Source of the DNA: Streptomyces hiroshimensis
Lineage (GTDB): Bacteria > Actinomycetota > Actinomycetes > Streptomycetales > Streptomycetaceae
Direction: 5' to 3'
Assembly (NCBI RefSeq): GCF_014650335.1
Contig: NZ_BMUT01000008.1
Location: 169,170 to 233,169, forward strand
DNA: 64,000 nucleotides
The notes beneath the pieces were generated by a model, which did no database searches, had not been told where the DNA came from, and saw nothing but the letters and a program-made list of their open reading frames with translations. Positions 9,129 through 17,461 of the stretch are shown here, piece after piece. How positions within the stretch are numbered: position 1 is the stretch's first letter; every line of letters starts with the position of its first letter. The translations under genes were made by a program, and so were the position numbers.

Positions 9129-9164
9129 CTTGTTCGTCTGCTTGTTCGTCTGCTTGTTGTCGTG
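9129..9164 (+). repeat. 12-bp tandem repeat in a 5' leader
   Basis: CTTGTTCGTCTG occurs twice in tandem (9129-9140, 9141-9152), followed by a degenerate third unit CTTGTTGTCGTG. It is a U-rich, pyrimidine-rich stretch in the presumed mRNA leader of the gene at 9205. Confidence 0.75.
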
Positions 9165-9204
9165 TGTCATCCGTCCAACCGCGCGTATCTGGAGGTGAAC
9201 CGCC

Positions 9205-9399
9205 GTGGCACTCTCGATTTCGGCGGTGGTGCTGCTGGCGATCGTCGTCTTCATGCTGTGCCGGAAGTCCGGGCTGAAGGCCGGTCATGCAGCGGTCTGC
9301 GTCCTGCTGGGCTTTTATCTGGCGAGCTCGTCCCTCGGGCCGACGATCCACCAGGTGACCAAGAGCGCCACCGACGTGATCAGCAACATCAAGTTCTGA
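9205..9399 (+). CDS. Small two-helix membrane protein, function unknown
   Basis: A 64-residue protein with two predicted transmembrane helices (about residues 4-19 and 27-47) joined by a short basic loop (CRKSGLKAG). The GTG at 9205 is supported by a strong ribosome-binding site, GGAGGTGAA, at 9191-9199. I recall similar proteins being conserved in Streptomyces next to mshB, but I know no function. The basic loop suggests both termini are outside or in the membrane interface. Confidence 0.82.
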   Translation: MALSISAVVLLAIVVFMLCRKSGLKAGHAAVCVLLGFYLASSSLGPTIHQVTKSATDVISNIKF

Positions 9400-9463
9400 G
9401 GGCGTGCGCCCCGGGTCCGCGGGCGGGGCTCCGCCGGGCCCGCGGGACTCGTAGGCTGGTCCC

Positions 9464-10357
9464 ATGACCGACAGCTCCTTCCTGCCGGGCCGCCGGCTCC
9501 TCCTGGTGCACGCGCACCCGGACGACGAATCCATCAACAACGGCGCGACCATGGCCAAGTACGCGGCCGAAGGGGCCCACGTCACCCTCGTGACCTGCAC
9601 ACTCGGCGAAGAGGGCGAGGTGATCCCGGCGGAGCTGGCCCACCTCGCCGCCGACCGGGACGACACCCTCGGCCCGTTCCGCGCCGGTGAGCTCGCCGCC
9701 GCCATGAAGGAGCTCGGCGTCACCGACCACCGCCTCCTCGGCGGCCGCGGGCGCTACCGGGACTCGGGGATGATGGGCGCGCCGCAGAACGAGCACCCCG
9801 GGTGCTTCTGGCGCGCGGATGTGGACGAGGCCGCCGCGTCCCTCGTTGAGGTGATTCGCGAGGTCCGTCCGCAGGTGCTCGTCACCTACGACCCTGAAGG
9901 CGGCTACGGCCACCCCGACCACATCCAGGCGCACCGCGTCGCGATGCGCGCCGCGGAGCTCGCCGGAGAGCCCGCCTTCCGCCGCGACCTCGGCGACCCC
10001 CACGAGATCGCGAAGGTCTACTGGAACTGCGTGCCGCTGTCCGTGGTGGAGGAGGGCTTCGCCCGGCTGCGCGCCGCGGGCCGCGAGATCCCCTTCCCGG
10101 GCATCGCCGCCCCGGCCGACGTCCCCGGCGTCGTTCCCGACGACGAGGTGACGGCCGCGATCGCGACCGCCGGTCATGTGGAGGCCAAGGCCGCGGCGAT
10201 GCGTGCCCATGCCACCCAGATCGCCGTGGACGGCCCGTTCTTCGCCCTCTCCAACGACCTGGGCCAGCCGATCTTCGCCGACGAGTACTACAAGCTCGTC
10301 CGCGGCCGGGCCGCGGGCCCCCGCGAGGACGACCTGTTCGCCGGGGTGGACGCATGA
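9464..10357 (+). CDS. mshB: N-acetyl-1-D-myo-inositol-2-amino-2-deoxy-alpha-D-glucopyranoside deacetylase
   Basis: MshB removes the acetyl group from GlcNAc-Ins to give GlcN-Ins in mycothiol synthesis, in the cytoplasm. The protein is 297 residues, the usual length. The zinc-binding motif HAHPDDE (His18, Asp20/Asp21) is at the N-terminus and GHPDH (ending His154) matches the third metal ligand known in M. tuberculosis MshB. The gene is probably leaderless: TAGGCT at 9452-9457 lies 6 nt before the ATG and no Shine-Dalgarno is present. It overlaps the next gene by 4 bp, so the two are translationally coupled. Confidence 0.95.
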   Translation: MTDSSFLPGRRLLLVHAHPDDESINNGATMAKYAAEGAHVTLVTCTLGEEGEVIPAELAHLAADRDDTLGPFRAGELAAAMKELGVTDHRLLGGRGRYRDSGMMGAPQNEHPGCFWRADVDEAAASLVEVIREVRPQVLVTYDPEGGYGHPDHIQAHRVAMRAAELAGEPAFRRDLGDPHEIAKVYWNCVPLSVVEEGFARLRAAGREIPFPGIAAPADVPGVVPDDEVTAAIATAGHVEAKAAAMRAHATQIAVDGPFFALSNDLGQPIFADEYYKLVRGRAAGPREDDLFAGVDA

Positions 10358-10743
10358 CCGGGATGATGGCCCCCCTGAGCGCCGGGCGCATCGCCGCGTT
10401 CCTCGGCCTGTTCGTCCTCGGCGCCGCGACCGGCTTCGCCGGCGCGCTCACCCAGGGCGGCTGGTTCCCCGGCGGCCTGTCGCTGGCCCTGCTCGCCGTC
10501 GCGGGCCTCAGCTACGGCGCGGTGACGGCGACGGGCACCCGCGCGGGCGGTGCGGCGGCCGGCGGCGGCTGGCTCGTCGCGGTGCTCCTGATGACCTCCT
10601 CCCGCCCCGAAGGAGACTTCTTCTTCGGCGCCGGAATCGGTGCGTACGTCTTCCTGCTGGGCGGGATGGCGCTGGCTGTGATGTGCGCCACTGTCCCGAA
10701 ACTGCCGCAACCGGACGGACCTTCGGTCCGACTTGGGAAGTGA
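10354..10743 (+). CDS. Four-helix membrane protein coupled to mshB (DUF6113-like)
   Basis: A 129-residue, very hydrophobic protein with about four transmembrane helices. Its ATG overlaps the mshB stop in ATGA, which implies coupled expression. A membrane protein follows mshB in many actinobacteria (Rv1171 in M. tuberculosis by my recollection). There are no catalytic motifs, and a role in mycothiol metabolism is only suggested by position. Confidence 0.85.
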   Translation: MTGMMAPLSAGRIAAFLGLFVLGAATGFAGALTQGGWFPGGLSLALLAVAGLSYGAVTATGTRAGGAAAGGGWLVAVLLMTSSRPEGDFFFGAGIGAYVFLLGGMALAVMCATVPKLPQPDGPSVRLGK

Positions 10744-10974
10744 CGTGACGATTTCCGCCTGAGTGTCGTTCGGCTCCCGAGCAGGTCATCCGGTATCTGC
10801 CGGACTTGTCCCGTGACGGGCCGACGGCGCGCGGCCACGCAGCGCGCTCCCGCCCGACGGCGTGAACCGGCGGTCGTCAAGTGCGCGTGCGCGGTGCCCA
10901 GTATGGTGGTGCGCGCCGCCGAGCCGCCCGAGCGAGGTCATGACGGGCGGCGGAGCTAACCGGGAGAACCTGCT

Positions 10975-13632
10975 TTGAGCCGTGAATCTGACAGTTCGTC
11001 CTCCGGGCCCCAGGGGCGCGGTGGCGCCGCCTACCCGTCCGGAAACCCTCCGTTCGGCAGTGAGGAACAGGCCCGCGCGGCCGCGGCCTCCAGGCCGGAA
11101 GAGCCCAAGACCGAGACCACGCTGACGACGCGGATCCGTATCAACATCCCGGGCTCGCGGCCCATCCCGCCGGTCATCATGCGCACGCCCGTCGACGGTG
11201 ACGCGGCGCCCGCGAGCGCGCCCGCCAAGCCGGCCGCCCCGGCCGCCGGCAGTGGCCCGGCCGGCGGCAACGGCCCGGCCGGTGGCAGCGGCAGCGCCCC
11301 GGCGGGCGAGCGCAAGGCCGAACTGCCGCGCCGCCCCGCTCCGGCGATGCCTCCCGGCCGCAAGCCGCAGGACCGCCCCGGTGACAAGGACCAGGGCGCC
11401 AAGGGCGAGAAGGCCAGCGACTGGTTCGCTCCGCGCAAGTCCGGCGGCGGCCCCGCACCCGCGGGCGGCCCGTCCGCCCGTCGTCCCGCGGCGCAGGGCG
11501 GCACTCCCGGCACGGGCGCCCCGCAGGGCGGTGCCCCGGTGTCCGGTGCCCCGCAGCACTCCGGCCCGCGCAATACCCCTCCGGCTCCTTCCGGCGCGGG
11601 CCCGGCCATGGGCGGTACGCCGTGGCCGGGTGACGCCCAGGCGACCGGTTCGATGCCGCAGCCGCCCGCCCCGGGCAACGGCTGGCAGCGCGACACCACG
11701 CAGGGCGGCGCTCCCCGTGCGGGCGGCGCGGCGCAGCGGCGCGCCGCCGCGGACGACTGGCCCGGCGGTTCCCCGGCCACGGGTGCGACGGCGTGGGATG
11801 CGGGTATGAACCCGGGCATGAGCCCGGGGACGAACGCGGGAATGAACGACATTCCGGGTGCAGGTGTGCCCGGTGGTGGCGCGCCCAACGGCGGCGCGGC
11901 GCAGCGGCGCGGTGCGCAGGACGACTGGCCGGGCGGCCCGTCGGCCTCCTCCGCTCCCTCTGCTCCTTCCGCCCCCTCCGCGCCCGTGGACGACTGGCCG
12001 GGCGGTCCCTCCACCACGGCCTCGACGCCGTGGCCGGGTGACGCCCAGACGACGGGTTCGATGCCGCAGCCGCCCGCCCCGGGCAACGGCTCGCCCTGGC
12101 CGGACGACCCCGTGAGCACCACCAGCTCCATGAGCATCATGCAGGCCCCGGGCACGCCTCCGACCAGCGTCCCGCAGTGGACCGAGCCGGAGAGCACGCA
12201 GCAGTTCCCCGCGCCCGCCATGGGCCAGGGCGCTGCGGCGCCGTACGCCCCCGCCGGGGGCGGGATCGGGCTCACGGACACGCCGCACGAGGGCGTGCCC
12301 CGCGTGCCCGCGCCCGGTGCGCAGTCCGCCGTGGGGGCTCCCCCGGCGGCGCCCGGCAAGGCCTCCCAGGCGCCCAAGGGCGGCAAGGGAGCCAAGGGCA
12401 AGGGCGGCAAGAAGGGCGGCCCCCAGGCCCCCACGGCCGGTGGCCAGGCCGCCGGTCAGGCCGGCGGCGGGACGCTCGTCGGCGGTGTGCCCGCAGTGCC
12501 GCCGCCCGGCCCGGGCGGTGCCGCGCAGCCCAAGAAGCCCGTGGACAGCGGTGCGCCGCGCATCGCCGTGCCCAAGCCCAAGGTGCCGGGGCCCGGCGCC
12601 GGACCGGCCGTCCCGCCGCCTCCGGGCAAGGGCGCGGCGGCCCCCAAGCCCGCCGCGAAGAGCACCCCTGCGAAGTCCAAGCCCAAGAAGAAGGGCCGCT
12701 CCAAGCTCGTGCTGCTCGGCGGCGCGGTCGTCGGCCTGGTCGGTGTCGCCTACGGCGCCGGTCTGCTGCTCGACCACGCGGACGTCCCGAACGGCACCAC
12801 CGTGCTCGGCGTGAACATCGGCGGCTCCTCCAAGGAGCAGGCCGTCCAGAAGCTCGACTCCGCGCTCGGCGACCGGGCGACGAAGCCGCTCAAGGTCTCC
12901 ATCGGCGGCAAGGAGGCGCAGCTCAAGCCGTCCGTGGCCGGGCTGTCCATCGACACCCAGGCCACGGTGCGCGCGGCGGCCGGCCGGGACTACAACCCGC
13001 TGACCGTCATCCCCTCGCTCATCGGCGGCACCCGCAAGGCCGAGCCCGTGATCGTCGCCGACGAGGAGAAGATCGCGGACGCCCTCAAGACCCTCGCGGG
13101 CGAGTCGGGCGCGGCCAAGGACGGCACGATCAAGTTCGAGGCGGGCAAGGCCGTGCCGGTCTACGGCAAGCCGTACCAGGGCATCGACGGCGACAAGGGC
13201 GTCGACGCCGTCGCCAAGGCGTACAAGGACCGCGCCGCCACCGGCCAGGAGGCCACGGTGGAGCTGCCGAGCGCGAGCCAGCAGCCGAAGGTGAGCAACG
13301 CCGAGGTCGACCGGATGATGACGGAGTTCGCGAAGCCCGCGATGTCCGGCCTGGTCACGGTGCGCACGGATCTCGCGCACAGCATCCAGTTCGGCCCGGA
13401 GCACTCCCTGCCGAAGATCCTTTCGGTCAAGGAGGTCAACGGCAAGCTCGTCGAGAGCTACGACCTCGAAGCGCTCAAGGAGCTGTACGGCACCAAGTTC
13501 AAGGGTGTCCTCATCGAGCGCGGCAACGGCAGCAAGACGGAGGTCACCCCGCAGGACGTGGTGGGTGCGCTGCGTAAGGCGCTCATGGGCAAGACGCCCA
13601 CCGAGCGCATCGGCGTGATCCCGCTCGGCTGA
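10975..13632 (+). CDS. Membrane-anchored YoaR/VanW-region-like protein with a very long Pro/Gly-rich cytoplasmic tail
   Basis: An 885-residue protein. About residues 1-570 are low-complexity Pro/Gly/Ala, with the short non-repetitive block RIRINIPGSRPIPP near residue 45 and repeated blocks (PWPGDAQ-TGSMPQPPAPGNG twice, DDWPGG four times). A Lys-rich stop-transfer segment precedes one transmembrane helix (about 575-598). The outer part contains two modules resembling the putative peptidoglycan-binding domain of YoaR-type proteins. The TTG start has GGGAGA 8-10 nt upstream. It is followed by a 44-bp palindrome. The long anionic-poor tail is probably disordered and may bind partners at the membrane. 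Function unknown. Confidence 0.85.
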   Translation: MSRESDSSSSGPQGRGGAAYPSGNPPFGSEEQARAAAASRPEEPKTETTLTTRIRINIPGSRPIPPVIMRTPVDGDAAPASAPAKPAAPAAGSGPAGGNGPAGGSGSAPAGERKAELPRRPAPAMPPGRKPQDRPGDKDQGAKGEKASDWFAPRKSGGGPAPAGGPSARRPAAQGGTPGTGAPQGGAPVSGAPQHSGPRNTPPAPSGAGPAMGGTPWPGDAQATGSMPQPPAPGNGWQRDTTQGGAPRAGGAAQRRAAADDWPGGSPATGATAWDAGMNPGMSPGTNAGMNDIPGAGVPGGGAPNGGAAQRRGAQDDWPGGPSASSAPSAPSAPSAPVDDWPGGPSTTASTPWPGDAQTTGSMPQPPAPGNGSPWPDDPVSTTSSMSIMQAPGTPPTSVPQWTEPESTQQFPAPAMGQGAAAPYAPAGGGIGLTDTPHEGVPRVPAPGAQSAVGAPPAAPGKASQAPKGGKGAKGKGGKKGGPQAPTAGGQAAGQAGGGTLVGGVPAVPPPGPGGAAQPKKPVDSGAPRIAVPKPKVPGPGAGPAVPPPPGKGAAAPKPAAKSTPAKSKPKKKGRSKLVLLGGAVVGLVGVAYGAGLLLDHADVPNGTTVLGVNIGGSSKEQAVQKLDSALGDRATKPLKVSIGGKEAQLKPSVAGLSIDTQATVRAAAGRDYNPLTVIPSLIGGTRKAEPVIVADEEKIADALKTLAGESGAAKDGTIKFEAGKAVPVYGKPYQGIDGDKGVDAVAKAYKDRAATGQEATVELPSASQQPKVSNAEVDRMMTEFAKPAMSGLVTVRTDLAHSIQFGPEHSLPKILSVKEVNGKLVESYDLEALKELYGTKFKGVLIERGNGSKTEVTPQDVVGALRKALMGKTPTERIGVIPLG

Positions 13633-13648
13633 CGGCCGTACTGACGGC

Positions 13649-13692
13649 CGTACGGTCCTGACCATGACATCTGTCATGGTCAGGACCGTACG
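13649..13692. promoter_or_regulatory. Perfect 44-bp palindrome: operator or bidirectional terminator
   Basis: Two 21-bp arms pair perfectly around a 2-nt centre (TC at 13670-13671). The core reads TGACCATGACA/TGTCATGGTCA. It starts 16 bp after the stop of the YoaR-like gene and ends 36 bp before the ATPase gene of the exporter operon. As RNA it gives a tight hairpin suited to termination. As DNA the core is a symmetric site of the size bound by a dimeric response regulator, and one is encoded in this operon. A direct repeat (CTGACGGCCGTA twice, about 13629-13652) abuts it. Confidence 0.7.
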
Positions 13693-13728
13693 CCTGACAC
13701 TGCCGCGGACCCCCTGCCGGCGGTCACC

Positions 13729-14691
13729 ATGGTGGACATGACCACCACAGCAGTTACGTACACGGGGGACGGGCGCCGCACCGGCGCCCCCGTGGTCAGT
13801 TTTGAGAACGTCAGCAAGAGCTACGGCGCGGTGCGTGCCGTGGCCGATCTGGACCTGCAGCTGTACCCGGGCGAGACCGTCGCCCTGCTCGGCCCCAACG
13901 GCGCCGGCAAGTCCTCCACCCTCGACCTCCTCCTCGGCCTGAGGAACCCCGACGCGGGCCGGGTCGAGCTGTTCGGCACCAGCCCGCAGCAGGCCATCGC
14001 CCAGGGCAAGGTCGGCGCCATGCTGCAGTCCGGCGGCCTGATGGAGGACGTCACCGTCCGCGAGATCGTGAAGCTGGGCTGCGATCTGCACCCGCGTCGC
14101 TACCCCGTCGACCAGGTGCTCGCCGCGGCCGATCTCACGGAGATAGCCGACCGCCAGGTCAACAAGCTCTCCGGCGGCCAGGAGCAGCGGGTGCGGTTCG
14201 CGCTCGCGACGGCCGGCGCCAATGAGCTCATCGTGCTGGACGAGCCCACCACCGGCATGGACGTCTCCGCCCGCCAGGCCTTCTGGGGCGTCATGCGCGA
14301 GCAGGCGAAGGCCGGCCGCGCCATCCTCTTCGCCACGCACTACCTCGAAGAGGCCGACGCCATCGCCGACCGCGTGATCGTGCTGCACCGCGGGCGGGTG
14401 CTCGCGGACGGCTCGGCCGCCGAGATCAAGGCGAAGGCCGGGGCCCGCCGCATCGTCTTCGACCTGGACGGGCACATCGGCGAGGCCGCCCTGCGCGAGC
14501 TGCCGTTCCTCGCCTCCCTGGAGATATCCGGCCGCACGGTGCGCATCCAGTCGCACGACGCCGACGCCACGGTCCACGCCGTCTACGGCCTCGGCCTCTA
14601 CCCGCGCAACCTGGAGGTCGCGGGCCTCGGCCTGGAGCAGGCCTTCATCGCCATCACCGACGCTGCCACCGCCGAGGAGGCGGCCCTGTGA
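13729..14691 (+). CDS. ABC exporter ATP-binding protein (ABC-2 type)
   Basis: A 320-residue ATPase of the drug/lipid exporter type. Walker A is GPNGAGKSS, the signature LSGGQEQR, Walker B LIVLDEP and the H-loop FATHYLEEAD. A C-terminal extension of about 80 residues follows. It is the first gene of a four-gene operon with an ABC-2 permease, a histidine kinase and a response regulator, a layout known for self-regulated export of lipids or antibiotics (YvfRSTU and LnrJK in Bacillus). ATG 13729 is used; a second ATG nine bases downstream is equally possible, since neither has a clear Shine-Dalgarno. Confidence 0.93.
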   Translation: MVDMTTTAVTYTGDGRRTGAPVVSFENVSKSYGAVRAVADLDLQLYPGETVALLGPNGAGKSSTLDLLLGLRNPDAGRVELFGTSPQQAIAQGKVGAMLQSGGLMEDVTVREIVKLGCDLHPRRYPVDQVLAAADLTEIADRQVNKLSGGQEQRVRFALATAGANELIVLDEPTTGMDVSARQAFWGVMREQAKAGRAILFATHYLEEADAIADRVIVLHRGRVLADGSAAEIKAKAGARRIVFDLDGHIGEAALRELPFLASLEISGRTVRIQSHDADATVHAVYGLGLYPRNLEVAGLGLEQAFIAITDAATAEEAAL

Positions 14692-14779
14692 CGATCTTCC
14701 CGGGGGACAACCCCCGGACCCCCGGCCGCAACCACAGCCCCACCGCAGTGCTCGGATCCGTTTCGCGAGGCGCAGTCTG

Positions 14780-15523
14780 ATGAACACCCTGATCAAGCTT
14801 GAGATCGCGCGCACCCTGCGCAACAAGAAGTTCATGTTCTTCTCGGTGATCTACCCCGCCGGCCTCTATCTGATGATCGCGGGCGGCGCGAGCACCACCG
14901 AGATCGTCCAGGGCACCGGGCTGACCCTGCCGCTGCTGATGATGGTCTCCATGGCCTCCTTCGGCGCGATCACCGCCGTCCTCGTGGGCAACAGCGAGCG
15001 GATCGCCAAGGAGCGCGAGAAGGGCTGGGTGCGCCAGCTGCGCCTCACCGCCCTGCCGGGCCGCGGCTACGTGACGGCCAAGGTCGCCTCCGCCGCCGTG
15101 GTCTCGCTCCCCTCGATCCTCGTGGTCTTCCTGGTCGCCGTGCTCGTCAAGGACGTCCGGATGGGCGCCGCCTGGCAGTGGTTCGCGCTCGTGGGCGCCA
15201 TCTGGGCGGGCAGCATCGTCTTCGCCGCGCTCGGCGTGGCCGTCGGCTACCTCGCCACGGGCGACGCCGTCCGCCCCATCACGATGATCATCTACTTCGC
15301 GCTGTCGATGCTCGGCGGCCTGTGGATGCCGACCACCACCTTCCCGACGTGGCTGCAGAAGGTCGCGGAGTGGACGCCCACGTACGCCTACGCCGGCCTC
15401 GGCCGGTCGATCGAGCAGGCCAACGCGCCCGAGATGAAGCACGTGGCGCTCCTCGCGGTCTACCTCCTGGTGTTCGCCGGCATGGCAGCCTGGCTGTACC
15501 GCAAGGACACCCGCAAGTCCTGA
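14780..15523 (+). CDS. ABC-2 type transporter permease
   Basis: A 247-residue membrane protein with six predicted helices and the ABC-2 region (GLWMPTTTFPTWLQKVAEWTPTYAYAGLGR) near the C-terminus. It would pair with the ATPase at 13729-14691. The 88-bp gap between them holds a CCCCCGG-rich imperfect palindrome (about 14700-14725). Substrate unknown; the family exports drugs, bacteriocins or lipids. Confidence 0.92.
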   Translation: MNTLIKLEIARTLRNKKFMFFSVIYPAGLYLMIAGGASTTEIVQGTGLTLPLLMMVSMASFGAITAVLVGNSERIAKEREKGWVRQLRLTALPGRGYVTAKVASAAVVSLPSILVVFLVAVLVKDVRMGAAWQWFALVGAIWAGSIVFAALGVAVGYLATGDAVRPITMIIYFALSMLGGLWMPTTTFPTWLQKVAEWTPTYAYAGLGRSIEQANAPEMKHVALLAVYLLVFAGMAAWLYRKDTRKS

Positions 15524-15559
15524 GCGAGCTCCGGAAAGACCAGGAAGACAGGGCAGGAC

Positions 15560-16789
15560 ATGGCAGCACGACCGTGGCGCCGGAATCCATGGCGCGCCGT
15601 CATGGAGGTCCATGACGACCCGTCGTACACCATCGGCATCGGCATGGAGCCCGAGAACCGCCGCCAGGTGACCGTCAAGCTCATCTGGATCGCCATCTGG
15701 TTCGCCTACATGGCGGCGCCCGTCGAGGACGTCCTCGGCGACCACCACACCCTGACCGGCGACGTCCTCGGCGGCCTGGGCCTCGTGGCCTTCGTCGCCG
15801 GCTATCTCGGCCTGGTCTTCCGGCACACGTCCCGCCCCCTGGAGCGCGGCCGCGTGCTCGGCGCGCTCGCCGCGCTGATGTCGCTCGCGACCGTGCTGAC
15901 CCTGACCCTCGGGGGCGCCTGGCTCGTCCTCTTCGTCTACGTCTGCGTCGCCACCGGCGCGGTCCTGCCGACGAAGCTGTCCCGCATCGTGATTCCGCTG
16001 GCCACGGGGGTGCTGGCGGGACTCGGTGCGATGACGCCCGGCGCCCCCGAGTACCTGGCGGCCCTCATCATCCCGGCGCTGCTCGGCGGCTTCGCGATGG
16101 TGGGGGTGCGTCAGATGGCCATGACGGCCCGCGCGCTGCGCGAGGCCCGCGCCACGGTCGCCCACCTCGCCGCCAACGAGGAGCGCCTGCGCCTCGCCCG
16201 CGACCTGCACGACCTCCTCGGGCACTCCCTGTCGCTCATCACGCTCAAGAGCGAGCTGGCCGGGCGGATGCTCCCCGGCCGGCCCGAGCAGGCGGCCCAG
16301 CAGGTCGCCGACATCGAACGGGTCAGCCGCCAGGCCCTGGTGGACGTCCGGGAGGCGGTGAGCGGCTTCCGCCGCCCCACGCTGGAGGCCGAGCTGGCCG
16401 GTGCCCGCACGGCCCTGGCCGCGGCCGGCATCGCCGCCGACCTCGCCCGCGCCGCCACCGGCCATCCCGACCTGCCGCCCGACGAGGAGGGCGCGCTGGC
16501 CTGGGCGCTGCGGGAGGCCGTGACCAACGTGGTGCGGCACAGCGCCGCACAGCGCTGCGAGATCACGCTGACCGAGGAGGGCGACGAGCTCTGCCTGACC
16601 GTCAGCGACAACGGCCGCGGCCCGCAGGGCGGACCTCCCGGCAACGGCCTGACGGGCCTGTGCGAGCGGCTGGCGCTCGCCGACGGCCGCCTGGAGACCG
16701 GCCCGGGACCGAGAGGCGGCTTCCGCTTGCGTGCATTCGTCCCTCTCTCACGCAGCCTCGCCCCGGAGCGGCCTACCCTGTCGTCGTGA
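15560..16789 (+). CDS. DesK-type sensor histidine kinase
   Basis: A 409-residue sensor kinase. Residues about 40-185 hold five to six transmembrane helices with no large external domain, which fits sensing within or at the membrane. The HisKA_3 phosphoacceptor is His217 in DLHDLLGHSL, followed by a HATPase domain with an N-box (EAVTNVVRHS) and G-box (DNGRG, GNGLTGLCER). It overlaps the response regulator by GTGA. An internal ATG at 15602 is an alternative start. Likely senses membrane state or the exporter substrate. Confidence 0.93.
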   Translation: MAARPWRRNPWRAVMEVHDDPSYTIGIGMEPENRRQVTVKLIWIAIWFAYMAAPVEDVLGDHHTLTGDVLGGLGLVAFVAGYLGLVFRHTSRPLERGRVLGALAALMSLATVLTLTLGGAWLVLFVYVCVATGAVLPTKLSRIVIPLATGVLAGLGAMTPGAPEYLAALIIPALLGGFAMVGVRQMAMTARALREARATVAHLAANEERLRLARDLHDLLGHSLSLITLKSELAGRMLPGRPEQAAQQVADIERVSRQALVDVREAVSGFRRPTLEAELAGARTALAAAGIAADLARAATGHPDLPPDEEGALAWALREAVTNVVRHSAAQRCEITLTEEGDELCLTVSDNGRGPQGGPPGNGLTGLCERLALADGRLETGPGPRGGFRLRAFVPLSRSLAPERPTLSS

Positions 16790-17433
16790 CAGACCAGCAC
16801 CACCCCGCCGATCCGGCCGGCCGACGCATCATCAGGGTCCTCCTCGCGGAGGACCAGTCCATGGTCCGGGAGGCGCTGGCCGCCCTGCTCGGGCTGGAGG
16901 ACGACATCGAAGTCGTCGCCCAGGTCTCCCGGGGCGACGAAGTGCTGGGCGCCGCCCGTGCCCACGACCTGGACGTGGTCCTGCTCGACATCGAGATGCC
17001 CGGGATGACGGGGCTCGACGCGGCGGCCCTGGTCCGCCGCGAGCTGCCGGCCCTCAAGGTCGTGATCCTCACGACCTTCGGGCGCCCGGGCTATATGCGC
17101 CGGGCGATGGAGTCCGGCGCGGAGGCCTTCCTGGTCAAGGACGCCCCCGCGGCCCAGCTCGCGGACGCCCTGCGCAGGGTGCTGCGCGGCGAGCGCGTCA
17201 TCGACCCCGGTCTCGCGGCGGCGGCGCTCGCGGAGGGCGCCAATCCGCTGACCGACCGCGAGCGGTCGGTGCTGCGGGCCTCCGCCGACGGATCGACCAA
17301 CGCTGAGCTGGCCAGAGCGCTGCACCTGTCGAACGGGACCGTCCGCAACTACCTCTCGACGGCCATCCAGAAGACGGGCGCCCGCAACCGCGCCGAGGCG
17401 GTGCGGATCGCGCGGGACAAGGGCTGGCTGTGA
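16786..17433 (+). CDS. NarL/DesR-type response regulator
   Basis: A 215-residue regulator. The receiver domain has the acidic pair (AEDQS), phosphoacceptor Asp68 in VVLLDIEMPG and the conserved Lys in LVKDA. The C-terminal LuxR-type helix-turn-helix reads LTDRERSVL...TNAELARALHLSNGTVRNYLS. GTG 16786 overlaps the kinase stop. TACCCT at 16774-16779 lies 6 nt before this GTG, so a leaderless internal promoter is also possible. It probably acts on the exporter operon, and the 44-bp palindrome at 13649 is the best candidate site. Confidence 0.95.
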   Translation: MTDQHHPADPAGRRIIRVLLAEDQSMVREALAALLGLEDDIEVVAQVSRGDEVLGAARAHDLDVVLLDIEMPGMTGLDAAALVRRELPALKVVILTTFGRPGYMRRAMESGAEAFLVKDAPAAQLADALRRVLRGERVIDPGLAAAALAEGANPLTDRERSVLRASADGSTNAELARALHLSNGTVRNYLSTAIQKTGARNRAEAVRIARDKGWL

Positions 17434-17461
17434 CGGCGCCGGGCGCCGGGCCCGGCGCGCG

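Noticed and set aside
14695..14730. CCCCCGG-rich inverted repeat between ATPase and permease as a terminator
   Set aside because: The two genes form one functional unit; the stem is short and imperfect, so I treat it as a possible repeat relic only.
10786..14835. Very long open frame on the minus strand (about 1349 codons)
   Set aside because: It lies opposite three well-supported plus-strand genes. Its translation is low-complexity Gly/Arg/Ala/His typical of the complement of GC-biased codons, and no family motif or ribosome site is seen.
14654..16540. Minus-strand frame of 628 codons
   Set aside because: Antisense to the ABC-2 permease and kinase; the composition is shadow-like and no start signal is present.
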